A stretch of 64,000 nt of DNA from Cyclina sinensis (Eukaryota; Mollusca; Bivalvia; Venerida; Veneridae). Location: the NCBI GenBank assembly GCA_012932295.1, contig JAAONU010000001.1, positions 19,468,120 to 19,532,119 on the forward strand. Direction: 5' to 3'. This document shows positions 25,220 through 36,900 of the stretch, in pieces (positions within the stretch are counted from its first letter, which is position 1; each line of letters opens with the position of its first letter). The notes under the pieces are model-generated. The model was not told the DNA's origin, ran no database searches, and saw nothing but the letters and a program-made list of their open reading frames with translations. The position numbers were made by a program, and so were the translations under genes.

Positions 25220-28200
25220 CTAACTTTTCAACGAAATGAAAGTTTTATTGGGTTTGAAACGTAAAACTTCTGAAACAGTGCTCTTATTTGTTTTATGTTA
25301 GATTTACGGTGCTGTTCTTACGAAGAACCGATGTCAGTTTCGGGGGAAAGAAATTGTTTTATCGTCTGATTAAGTAACACGTATGCATGAATAATACATG
25401 AGCATCATACATGTATCGGTGTACTTTCGTACATTTAACACCATTTACCATTTTCATTATGATACTTACAACTTGGCAACATAAATTTGCATTTGTAAGG
25501 CCACACAAAGTTGCATGCACAGGTTTTTGTAACAACTTTAAAAAGACTCAAAGGAAATCTAGTTCACAACGCGTATTTTAGAAAGATTATGTCAACTTTT
25601 TTTTTCTCTCGTATGAAACGCGACAGTGTGTCATTTACATGTGTCATAACATGAGTACAACATGTTATATTGCCCGGCCTAATTGTTTTTTGGTCATTTT
25701 CCCCATTGATCGCTGGCTAACATTTGCTCATCCTGTTTTCTGAGAGCAAAAGCTCATCTCCTATGTAAATAGATTCATAAGTAACGTATTTCTAATTACA
25801 TAAGATGTAAATTATTCATGTGCAATATTTAAGTGATTTATAATGTGTGTATGCAGGAAAGACTTTTCCAGACTGTGTGTACTTTTTCTTATCCAAAAGA
25901 GGGTATAATATTGATATGGATTTCTCTGCGGAATTTGTTTTTGGTTATCATACAATATGAAAGATGTATATCTTATTGTATGGCCCCAATGTTCTTTTAC
26001 ATTTTTTTATCGACAGCGTTCATCATTCATTTTTTTTCTATCAATTTATACGAACGCCTATCTGTTTGATAGATAAATGTGATTTAATATCAGTTTTTTG
26101 TTCTGTGACAAAAAAACGACAAAAAGCTAGGAACATGTACATCGCATATAGCGTAGCCTTCTTGTAATTTTTTTTTATTGATCTGACGTCGGTCATTCTC
26201 TGCGTTAATTAATTCATTATCGTCCATCCTTTTCCAGGACTGTTTATCATGTTTATGACATGTATATTATGTTAGTATGCTTGTAAACGAGAGTCGAGTG
26301 ATACTTCGGGCTTTCCTCTGCGTGTGTCTTCGTAAGTTTGACTTTTCTCGCTAAAGGATTTTGGACCAAAAATGAATTCACATTCCCATTTTTCCATTTT
26401 TATTTAAACATGAAAGTATGAAACTTATGAAAAAAACGCATGTGTACTATCTTCTGCTCAATATCTAAAAATAGAAATACATAAAAAATTATATGGACGA
26501 ATGACTCGTATGGTCTTCTACTTTTACAGATAATGACATATGTGCACCTAATGATCTAACTGTTAACAAGCTTTTTTTCCAATATAAAGATTGCAGCAGA
26601 GAAAAATGACTCAATTTTAATTGTTAGTCATGTACATGTTCAGTGTGTAAGTCTTTTGCATCATTTTGATTGTAACTTTTATGAACATTTCTATTTATTA
26701 ATTATGATGTGATATATAGGGCAACAAATACACAGTTCTTTGTTGAATATGTTCTTTAATATATTTCGAGAAAAAAGAAACGCAAACTTGTTTTATCTTA
26801 AAACGATAGCCACGTAAGACATGTCTTCAGTGTGAATCATTTATCGAATCTGTATTTGTCGTCTGCTCTTTTTAAGCTGTACGTAAAACAGAAGCAAACA
26901 AAATTGCAGTTCTAAACATTTAATATTTAAGACGAAAAGAAAACTTGCGTTTCTTTTTTTCCGTGTTTATTGAACGAGTTGTAACGTTGTCTTAAATGTC
27001 TTATAAAAAGGATATTTGTCGAACTGAGGCTGAAAGTCTGCTTTGAATACCATTCTTCTGTTGTTGTTGTTTTCAAGCTTGCTTCAGGATTGAATCATTT
27101 CAAACTAGACAAATTTAAATCCAAATATCAAACAGATTTAATCTGAATATCAAACAGGCTCATTTATGAGGTTTCGAATTTATTTAGATTTTCGTATAAC
27201 TATTTCTTGCCACATTTATACTTTTAGGCATAAATGTGTATAAACAAGGGCATTTTATAAATTCTCACTGCTTTTAAAACATTTTTTTTCAACGATGTTT
27301 TAGTTTTTACACAACTGAACTGTCATTTTTATTCGATTTTTTATTTGTCAGCAGTGGCGCAGTGAAAATGCTCATATACTTTTCTATATTTGAACAGTTT
27401 GCAGGTTGAATTACATATTGATTAAGACATGTCCATTTAGAAACTAATGAACACATTTCGTTTTAGAAATGAACATGTGCTTCTATTTTTTGTCGATCTT
27501 ATCCCACTTTTAACTATCTTGTTGATATTTCCTAATGGACATGCAATTTTGTCTTTTAATCATGTTTGCATTGCATCATGGGTAAACAGTATTGTCACGG
27601 TTTTCCTTGGATGGTAAACGAAAAACCATCATACATGAGTAACATATGTTCAGCCTCTGTATTGTTTGTAAAACAATAAAAAATCGATTATATGGGGTAA
27701 AAAGGGCTTACATTTCTTTAAGGGGAAACAACTGTGTATCATACTGAACAAAGGAATGTCCAGAAACATTTTCTTATATGAATTGTATCTCTCTATAATA
27801 AATCGTTTTTGACTAACTAAACAAAAAACATGTCATAATCAATACGAGAAATGAAGACGTCTTTCTTTTAATCAACTTTTTTTCAGATCTAATACTGAGT
27901 CTCTGTCCATTAAATTCCGAAATACTATGTTTACAAAAATGTTTTTCTGCGCAAGTACATGTTTCCTGAATGTCATTTATATAATCGTATTTTTACGTCT
28001 ATTTATACACAGCGTCATTCGCTAATAGTTAAATACACTTGTAAGACAGTTGGACATTTTATCAGTTTTGGGTTTATAATATTTTTAATAAAAAGGCAGT
28101 ATAATCAGGCCTAATTATAGATTTTTATCAATCATTTGATAGGATTTTACTTAAGTATGGTGTATGTGTTTTACAAAGAATTTCGATATGTTTATCTTTC

Positions 28201-28800
28201 ATATACGTTAGTCTACTTCCTAAAACTCATCAAGTATAATTTCCTGATTTTTTTTCACGTGAAACCAGACACATAGATAACATGTTATATATGTATCTGG
28301 CAAAACTAGCATTGTTAATTGTATATAAAGCAGCTGGTTGTGGACGTGGTAGATTAAATTCAAAGAAATAAACCCTTTTCTTATTGAAATACCTATTTGC
28401 TGAATGTGAAAATATCGAAATTATGATACCTTTTGTTAACAATGTAGATGATTTGTTTCATATATTAGTACTTTAAGATAAGAATACATGTTGCTAGTTT
28501 TCGAGTGACTGAGTGGTCGCCAAAATGTAATACTGAAAGCATTAACAGTTTGTTTTCAAACTGACTGTGTATATAACACTGATTTTGTTAATACTGAATA
28601 AAATTATATTAAACAGTTTGTGTTATTAATTTGGCGAAGGGAGAAAACCCTGTTATTCATTCGATGAATGACTTGTGTCTAGTTAAACACCCTTACATAC
28701 TATGGCGTTTGGAAAGACAACATAAGACAAGCATAACATGTCGAGCATAAATAACACATTTCAGTCTTAGTGAACAAAGTATGCTTCACCAAATGCGCCA
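25220..28800. other. Intergenic AT-rich region
   Basis: No supported gene on either strand. The only structure noted is the short inverted repeat at 26,770-26,962. Confidence 0.6.
26770..26962. repeat. Inverted repeat, ~30-bp arms (short MITE-like)
   Basis: Left arm contains GAAAAAAGAAACGCAAACTTG. The right arm (about 26,929-26,962) is its near reverse complement, CTTGCGTTTC preceded by AAGACGAAAAG. A spacer of about 125 bp separates them. No clear target-site duplication was found. Confidence 0.5.
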
Positions 28801-28804
28801 AATT

Positions 28805-28810
28805 TTTATT
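28805..28810 (-). terminator. Polyadenylation signal (minus strand)
   Basis: TTTATT on the plus strand gives AATAAA about 58 nt after the stop codon of the cyclic-nucleotide-binding gene. Confidence 0.55.
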
Positions 28811-28867
28811 TTCTATTGCTGCTTATGAATCTGAATCGGCATAAGAGAGCACGCCGGGTATACGAGT

Positions 28868-30520
28868 TCATATCATTTTTAAATCATCCTGTCGGGAAGT
28901 CCTATCCGCTGTGCAGTCATGTTCTGACAACGTAAGGACGGGGTCATTGTCCGAGAATTTCCTTAATTTAAGAATCAGGCATGGTGTCTCTGCTATCAAA
29001 GACGGTATCTGTTGAATCATATCTTTAAGATTAGCAACATCTCCTACTTTTAATTTGTCTTTATTTTTTGATAGTTCCAGATTGTCTCCTTTAGTCACGA
29101 CATCTCCGACAACGCAATTTTGACCATCTTCATCGCTCGTCAGTAAATTGGCCCTATCGTCAAACCGTGTACAGGTTTCTGAGAGAATTACATCATTACT
29201 GGAGACTGACCGTGGATATCCATCTACTTCACCACGTATAAGGACAATCGATTCGTACATCTGGGGTTTAATTCCTGACAGAACGTTTGATCCAACTTCA
29301 CATTCTTGCAAGTCACCATTTAAAACTACTTTCCAAAGTTGCTCCGCTGACAATCCACAATAAAGCTGAGATTGTTTTAAATAGTCACTTAATATCTCTA
29401 TCTGAAGATCGGCTTCGTTCTTCAGGTACATGTTCCCCAGACGCTTGAATGAAACGCGAAACAAATGCGCAATCTCAGAGAAAGCGTCCATATGAGCCGG
29501 AAAGTGTTCAAGAACCCGGATGGCCCATTCTTTCTTGAGATTTATTATTTGACAATTTGAGAGAGTTTTTATCGTAACTGGAGATAATTTTCCGTCAACA
29601 AGTAAAGCAAGTGCAGTATATACAAATGGCTTTGACGCAGGGAGCAATTCGACAGTATGTATTATTCTACATCCTTGTCTAATTTCAAATTTCCCTTCCA
29701 TAATAACATAAATTGATGTCAGCGGATCTTTTTCGAGAACAACAAATGATTTTTCCGGGTACAAGGTCACAACATTGTTATCAAATGAGAGGACGAGTCG
29801 TTTTAGCATTTCATCCTTCCAGCTAGAAAATAGAGGCAAACTTTTAATGGTCTTTAAGGCCAAGCGCCTGTAAATCCGTGCACTATCAACATCAGGCCCT
29901 GTCGGTAAATACCGCCTTTGTATGAACCAGTCAATTACGTCTAAATTTTCAACATTATTGAATAAATCTCTGGTTACCGTATCTGGAAGGTTGACAAGAG
30001 TCACATCCGTTGAAGCTGTTACATTTGCTGTTACTGGAATGTCAAATAAGGTTGAAATTTCACCAAAGACATCACCAGCTTTAAGCGAGTTGATAACATC
30101 ATCAAAATCAGATGTCAAAATATCCACACTACCTGCCAGTATTATATATATGCCATTTCCAGATTTACCTTGTTGTAGAATGGAGTCTTTAGACTTAAAT
30201 ATTTGTTTTCGACCATTTTGCAATATGACGTCATAGACTCTTGAATCTGATTTTCCAACCGTCTGGAGGAGAAACTTCTGTAGGTATTCTTCTGCTGCGA
30301 GAAGGTCATCTCCAAGCAATTTTAAAGATCTTTTGCTGTTTTTTGACGGTGAATCCTTGTTTTCAGGACTATCTTTTATGAAAATACCAGTTACTCGATT
30401 ACCATTTGAATCATCCTCATTCCCTACACTGTCTTGATCAAATTCTGCAGACCTTTTCGTCCGCACTTTGTCTAAGTCATCCGTTTTGGACTTTCGAGGC
30501 GAGTTCCCGGTTATCGCCAT
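28868..30520 (-). CDS. Intronless protein with tandem cyclic-nucleotide-binding domains
   Basis: One uninterrupted ORF; 550 aa from the ATG at 30,518-30,520 (good context, G at -3 and +4). A Met 20 codons earlier (30,580) is possible, but a CRE and TATA-like run lie between the two. Numbering below uses the longer form. Residues 25-90 are charged, disordered and NLS-like. CNBD 1 (about 100-220) has the beta-roll pattern 'SGNGIYIILAGSVDIL', a Gly-Asp turn and FGE (172-174) of the phosphate-binding cassette. The cassette Arg expected after Pro is Val (IPVTA, V183), so cyclic nucleotide binding there is doubtful. CNBD 2 (about 245-360) has 'TSIYVIMEGKFEI' but no cassette. A third, eroded copy may lie at 395-455 ('YESIVLIRGEV'). 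No kinase, channel or exchange-factor domain is present. It may be an intron-less retrocopy or a scaffold. The partner is unknown. Confidence 0.9.
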   Translation of the reverse strand: MAITGNSPRKSKTDDLDKVRTKRSAEFDQDSVGNEDDSNGNRVTGIFIKDSPENKDSPSKNSKRSLKLLGDDLLAAEEYLQKFLLQTVGKSDSRVYDVILQNGRKQIFKSKDSILQQGKSGNGIYIILAGSVDILTSDFDDVINSLKAGDVFGEISTLFDIPVTANVTASTDVTLVNLPDTVTRDLFNNVENLDVIDWFIQRRYLPTGPDVDSARIYRRLALKTIKSLPLFSSWKDEMLKRLVLSFDNNVVTLYPEKSFVVLEKDPLTSIYVIMEGKFEIRQGCRIIHTVELLPASKPFVYTALALLVDGKLSPVTIKTLSNCQIINLKKEWAIRVLEHFPAHMDAFSEIAHLFRVSFKRLGNMYLKNEADLQIEILSDYLKQSQLYCGLSAEQLWKVVLNGDLQECEVGSNVLSGIKPQMYESIVLIRGEVDGYPRSVSSNDVILSETCTRFDDRANLLTSDEDGQNCVVGDVVTKGDNLELSKNKDKLKVGDVANLKDMIQQIPSLIAETPCLILKLRKFSDNDPVLTLSEHDCTADRTSRQDDLKMI

Positions 30521-30539
30521 TGCAAAACAGTTCAAACGT

Positions 30540-30558
30540 TTAAATATATATGACGTCA
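30540..30558 (-). promoter_or_regulatory. CRE plus TATA-like run upstream of the CNBD gene
   Basis: The palindromic CRE TGACGTCA occupies 30,551-30,558. On the minus strand it is followed directly by ATATATATTTAAA. It is 30-40 bp upstream of the favoured ATG at 30,520. That spacing leaves little room for a 5' UTR if this is the core promoter, so the exact role is uncertain. Confidence 0.35.
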
Positions 30559-30599
30559 CAAGACCATAACGTCGACGCACTCATATTCCAACAATATTT

Positions 30600-31070
30600 T
30601 TACAAGCGCCCACGTTATTTCATGGATAGTAAACAGTCAATATAATGATTGATGCTGGACACTGCGTTTCTTGTCAAAAGGAGAAGTGGAAAAAATGCCG
30701 GATCAGCATTTACATATTTTTCAAGTTGGTTTTAGCACGATAACAGTCTTAGGACTTATTTTGGTCTATGATGTAAGATGAAGATATTTTTTGTGTGCAA
30801 AATTCAAGTACATCTTAACTTCGAAGCAGAATTTATACAGCAGAAAAACATCCAGAAACTTTTGCTGCCAACATACAGTTCTTGAAGAAAGTAAGTGATA
30901 TTGAACTTTGCAGGATTTTATTTTGAAAATATAAAAAGAAACATGTACATACCAAGTGGCCTTGACTGTAATTTTCTTTACATCACCCACGTACAAAGGA
31001 AAGATAAAATTAGAACTCCGCGAATCGGACGTGTCGCCTGACGATAGCATACCAGTTATTTAACTTTTTA
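30600..31070. other. Flank upstream of the CNBD gene
   Basis: Non-repetitive AT-rich DNA. A 94-codon minus-strand ORF (30,766-31,050) has no signal, domain or splice support and is not called. Confidence 0.5.
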
Positions 31071-31075
31071 TTATG

Positions 31076-32075
31076 GAATGGGGAATTTATAGGCCACGGA
31101 CAAGAATTAAGTACGAAAAAGTACAAAGGACAATAACTCAAAAACTATGCAAAAGAGAGTTATGGCTCTTGGGCACTGCACCTCTCCAGGGTGAGATCTA
31201 TTCACCTATGAAGTTTCAAGTTAATATCTTCAATACCTTTCAAGTTATGCCCCGGACAAGAATTAAGTTTGAAAAATTACAAAGGGCAATAACTAAAAAA
31301 ATGTGAGTTATGGTTCTTGGGCAGGGAACCTCCACACAATGAGATCTATTCACCTATGAAGTTTCAAGTTGATATCTTCAGTACCTTTCAAGTTATGCCC
31401 GGACAAGTATTAAGTATGAAAAAGTACAAAGGACAATAACTCAAAAATTGTGAGTTATGGTTCTTGGGTAGTGCACCTCCACACAATGAGATCTATTCAC
31501 CTATGAGGTTTCAAGTTATTATCTTCATTACCTTTCAAGTAATGTCCCGCACAAGAATTAAGTTTGAAAAATTATAGTTCTTGGGCAGTGCACCTCCACA
31601 CAATAAGATCTATTCACCTATGAAGTTTCAAGTTGATATCTTCAATACCTTCAAGTTATGCCCGGACAAGAATTAAGTATGAAAAATTACAAAGGGCAAT
31701 AACGCAAAAATTGTGAGTTATGGTTCTTGGGTACTGCACCTCTACACAATGAGATATATTCACCTATGAAGTTTCAAGATGATATCTTTAATACCTTTCG
31801 AGTTTTGCCCCGCACAGGTGTGTTCAGATGTTCAAATAAGTATTTTATTTGCTATTCAAACACTGCACCGGCTCCCTATGGTTATAATTATGAAAAATTA
31901 CAAAGGGCAATAAGTCAAAAATTATGCGAAAAGGAGTTATAGTTTTTTAGCACTGCACCTCTCCACAATGAGATCTATTCACCTATGAAGTTTCAAGTTG
32001 ATATCTCCAGTACTTTTAGAGTTATGCCCCGGACATGCAAAATGGGACGCCGCCGCCGCCGACGCCGCAAGTAAC
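31076..32075. repeat. ~165-bp tandem dispersed repeat (family 3)
   Basis: Five to six units with 'CGGACAAGAATTAAGTATG', 'AATTACAAAGGGCAATAAC', 'GAGTTATGGTTCTTGGGCA' and 'ATCTATTCACCTATGAAGTT'. It ends in a GC-rich triplet run (CGCCGCCGCCGCCGACGCCG, about 32,048-32,068). ORFs at 31,073 and 31,727 are unit translations. Confidence 0.85.
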
Positions 32076-32079
32076 ACCT

Positions 32080-33770
32080 ATATGTTCCCTGACTATAATC
32101 AGGCGACACAAAATGTCTGCAGTATTAATTGATTTAGAGTAACTTTCGCCAACGCTGGAAATCGATTTGATCAAAAGGCTCTTTTTATAAAAAAGAAAAT
32201 GAAGAAAAAGAAAAAAAAAGAATATATATAACATCTAAAACAATCTAAATCTAAGAAGTGTTTTAATAAACTTTCTGGAATATTCTAAATACAACTTAGG
32301 CAGACATACCGGGAATGGTTTAAGACTTCAGTTTTCAATGTTTTGCACAATGTCTTATATTTTAAGAGGTGTTAGGGAACAGATCTGCGTCAGTGAAATT
32401 TCCCGAGATGTTTAGCGTAGATTTTTTAATGTTACATTTACACATTATCACACAAAAACGTTTTCTAATTGCGCACTCTGGGTTAATTTAACTGATACCA
32501 TAGGGGAAGTAACTCTCCATGGTGTCTGATATTAGAATATTATGGATTATTCCATAATCTTATATAACAAAAAAAGTCGGTAATGAAACAATAAAAATCA
32601 TATTTTTAATACTCTAAAAAAATAGAACTGATGAAAATAAGTAGCATTATTATTTCACTTCCAACATTACAAAAAAGGTAGAAAAATCGGCAGTAAGTTA
32701 CCGCAAAATATTGGTCTGGGATAGTGACAGACTTCTAGAGTGTTCGTGATCTATGCAAGATCTTCTGCTGTTTTATGAAATAAAAAACTTAACACGCTTG
32801 ATGTGTTTATTTCATATTTATCGTTAACCAGTTAACCAAGCAAGGATGTAACAAAACAAAAATGTTAGAGAGTTCAAATTTCATTATAAGCGCATTTAGG
32901 TTTCTGTTAGTATATAAGTCAGAGCAAGTCTTGAAGAAAATAGAAAGAAAATTAGAGTAAAACTGCACTGATGAAAAAATGAAATAATATAAAGTACATA
33001 TAGATAATAAACGTGGATATTATATGTCTATTCGTTCGTAAACAGCTGGTAAAACAATATACAAGTTCACAATTTATCCTGAAACAAAAAAAGTCTTTAT
33101 TCTCTGAATGTAATAATATATACATGATTTTAAAAGTTTTTTATTCTTTCCCAGGCAAATTCTTTTAGCTTTTTACAAAAATTGGATCTGAGCGCAATTA
33201 AGAATGTTGCCAATGTACAAATATGCCGTAACCCACTCAGATAACATGTATAGACAATTAGAGGTGGAAATTATTTCATGGCACGTTAGAGTCTGTTTAA
33301 TCAAAGTGCAGAAAAAACTTATGGACCAATCTAACCTGAATCCGCGGTTATGTTAGGCCGGTTTGGACTAGGTTAAGTCCATTTACCTAATGAAATTCTA
33401 TTATTAAACAGACAAAAAATGCACTAGAAATATCTACAATTCGTTTTGTTTCATGATTAGTAGAGAAACAAATAATCAAAGCACAGGAAATACTTGATCA
33501 TCTACTTGTGAAAAATTCCAAAATTCTTCATGCTTCAAGAAGAAAGCAGAAACCAATACTACTCGCCCTAAGTTATTGTTGCTTTTGTAAATTACGTAAG
33601 GCAAATGATTTGCTGACTTGAAAAAAAAACTATAAAATTTTCATATAGCTTCTCTATGATAAAAAGCAAGAGGACTATATTTTGCGTAGTTATTTAAAAA
33701 AACAACAACAACTTTTTTGGTATCTGTTGTGACACAGTCAATACAATGTATGCAAAAAAGTTGAAACCGT
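32080..33770. other. Intergenic region
   Basis: AT-rich, no supported gene or clear repeat on either strand. Confidence 0.5.
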
Positions 33771-33776
33771 TTTATT
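33771..33776 (-). terminator. Polyadenylation signal (minus strand)
   Basis: TTTATT on the plus strand gives AATAAA about 156 nt after the stop of the shell-matrix-like gene. Confidence 0.55.
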
Positions 33777-33931
33777 TTTGACAATCACGCCAGAAAAGAA
33801 ACCGCTAAAGATTTTATGCTATAAGGTTTGGAATATTACAGAAATATAGTTCAAAAATAATTTAATGTTTGTGCATATCACACGATTCTAGCGCTTCTTC
33901 TGGCATTCTTATCTTTGTAATTTTGTATCTT

Positions 33932-36900
33932 TTAAAAGAGAATAACTTTATCCTGTTGTGTTTGAAGGAAAGCGACGAATTCAGTATACGGCCCTCTTTC
34001 ACAGTGACGTGGATCGAGAATTGGTTTGTTGTTTTGGTCCACGTTGGTCACAGTTGTATGTCCGGGTTTGTGAGACCATCGGCCATTGTCGTCAAGTCTG
34101 TAACAAGGATAGATCTCTATGTTAAGCTACAGTATTGAAAATAATTTAAGACAAATCTGCACAACACAAGACAAAACGCGGTGCAATGCAGGCTTAAGTC
34201 AAGAGTAGCAGAGAAAGACAGGACAAGACAGGATATGACAGGACCGGGCAGGACATTTCTTATCAGAGCAGAGCGCGGCGGAATAGAACACAACAGAACA
34301 GAACATCAGTAACACATGCCGATTAAGGTTGCATTGTCTATATCTGTTTTATATTTTTGTAATTGTGATTATCATGGCGGTAAATAAAGAATTGTGAATC
34401 ATAGTTACATGATAAGAAAATAATTCTTTAAACAACACAACTTTAACATAACATAATATTTAACTGGCAAATCCTGTCTCTGTCATCTAGTTTCGCGATA
34501 TTTTGTTTTGTCAATTAATAATCAATAAGTTTCAATTAATTAATAATCATTCTGAATTATAAAGTTTATGATAAAGGAAATCAAGGAGATCGCTAAAACA
34601 TTTGACCAAATAGGTCTTTTTATAAATTCCAAAATATTTTTTTTAAATGGAAAAAAAGCAATATGGCGTCGTTTCAATGTTCTTTCTTTATATCTTCCGC
34701 ATTCCAATATCGTGTATCTTATACACGACCGGGACGTCACTATTTGAGAAACTATTATGTAGTCAATTTAGAATACGTTTAAATGAAATTGAGATCATTG
34801 AAAGACACTAGTTATACCTGAAAAGTGATATGAATAAATCAGATTTCGCACAAATAATGCCTTAAATGAAATTCAATATCTTTTCGAAACTAAATCTTTT
34901 GTCGGGTTTTCATCAACTCCTTGTATTCATTTATAGTTATCTCAGTTTTCACGTGTTACACGCAATCTAAAATGTGAATGCCACGAATGTGTGATAAGCG
35001 TACCTACCTGTACCAGTGGAAGTCAAAAGTCGTACTTCCTGGCTCCGGTGGCCAGAAAACTAGTGCCACTAGATTCCAGTTATGCGGCGGTAATGTGTAC
35101 AAGTCTGGAGCGTACACCGTTTTTAATCCGTCGCATTTGGCAAGTTTTTCTATTTCCGTTCCATGTCTCATGTACAAGCTCATCTCACAGTTACCAGCAC
35201 GTCCTGGTTGTGCAAAGGTATCGGTGATTTTATTGTTGGCGTAGTTGTAACAGTTGTTGTGGTCTTTAACAAAATATTTATTCCACTTCTCGGGTTCGTA
35301 CTTAGTTGGACCGGGTGGAATAGGCGTGGTTGATATATTTCTGAAGCGTTTATCCAGACCCCAAAGTTTGGCGAGTTTATACATGTCGTCGTCTGTCAGC
35401 TCGTCAATTGGGTCAATGTCAGTATTGCCGAACAGGGAGCTGTAGTCATAATCTGGATAATACAAGGAATTCGACCTTCGAATCCGCGTAGCCTGAAAAT
35501 ATAGCATATAGTTGTCTTAACTAATTCATGTTTGATAGCCATATTTGTAAAAAGCTGGTGTGACCTTTTAAAATTTGGAAAGGAAATAACGATAATGATA
35601 AGGTAACGTTAGAGAAGTGTACGGATGAATGAGTAATTTAAATGTTTGGATTTTTGGCGAGACTTTCAGTAACAAGGCAGTTTATTTACACTGACTGTTT
35701 CATACCTTTGAATTCAGAATAGATTGTTTGGCATGTGTCCTCATCTCATCACCCATACTAGCGGAAGTCTGCAACAAGTACATTTCCCAATCCGGAAATG
35801 ACGTCACAGTTTGATTGTAATGACCTCCCTTGGCGACAGTTTCTCCAGGTGGTACATGTGCCAGTGAGAATCCTTTATATCCAAGCTCTGTAACGAGAGG
35901 ACGATGAGTATTTATACTAACACTTTTTTTTTTTCAAACAAAATCTGCCCCAATGAGACGCCTGAATCAAATATAAATCGAATTTAGTTTTGCCATTTTT
36001 ATAAGAATCTGTCATTCTACAATATTCTTTATCTACGACTTTTTAACATGTTAAAGTGCTAAAGGGCGTGAAATTTACATTTACTTTCATATAGATACTG
36101 TATAAATGAAAGAAACGTACCGTATAGATAAAAGAAACTTACCCAACAAATAAAAGAAACTGACTGATTAAATAAAACTGTGTAAATAAAAAAACAACTT
36201 ATCACATAAATGAAAGAAACGTACCGTACAAATATTAGAAACTTTCAATACAAATAAAAGAAACTTTCGGGATGAATGATAAAAACTTTCAAAACATATT
36301 CAGTAAGGTTTGAAAAAGAGCTTAACTTAGACCAGAACAAACGGTTTACAATATGTTTGCAGAGTGCTAAGAAGGTCCAGAATATATCTAATCTGCTTAC
36401 TGCTGGGAAGGGGCTTGGCAGGGATCGTCTTCATATTCCGAAGGATCACTTTATACGAAGGATGTGTGTCAGGAATATACCACATAGGATCTGCCCTTCC
36501 GGAGTACACGTGCATTGTCACGTGGATATGCCATCCTTCACCTTTTAGGTTCAGGTTATACTGATCTTTGTTGTTGTTTATCTGGTTGTTGTTGTTGTTA
36601 ATCTGGTTGTTGTTAATTCTGTTGTTGAACCTGTTGTTAGTTGGGAGATTGTTGCGATTATTTAGGCTACAAAATATGTAATACTTACATTAAATTGTAT
36701 ACGACTGTTTTAATTAATGGCGTTTAAGAAGTAAAAATGTAGATATGCAAGATCTAATCAGAGATTTGTAGAGTCACAAAACAAACCCTTGGAGGATAGC
36801 CAATGTCTACAATCCCGATAAGGCCTAACACCTATTTACTACTTCTTATCGAATCAGGAAAATACTTGTCTGTGTGAAGTTAACAGAATAGCTGAATAGC

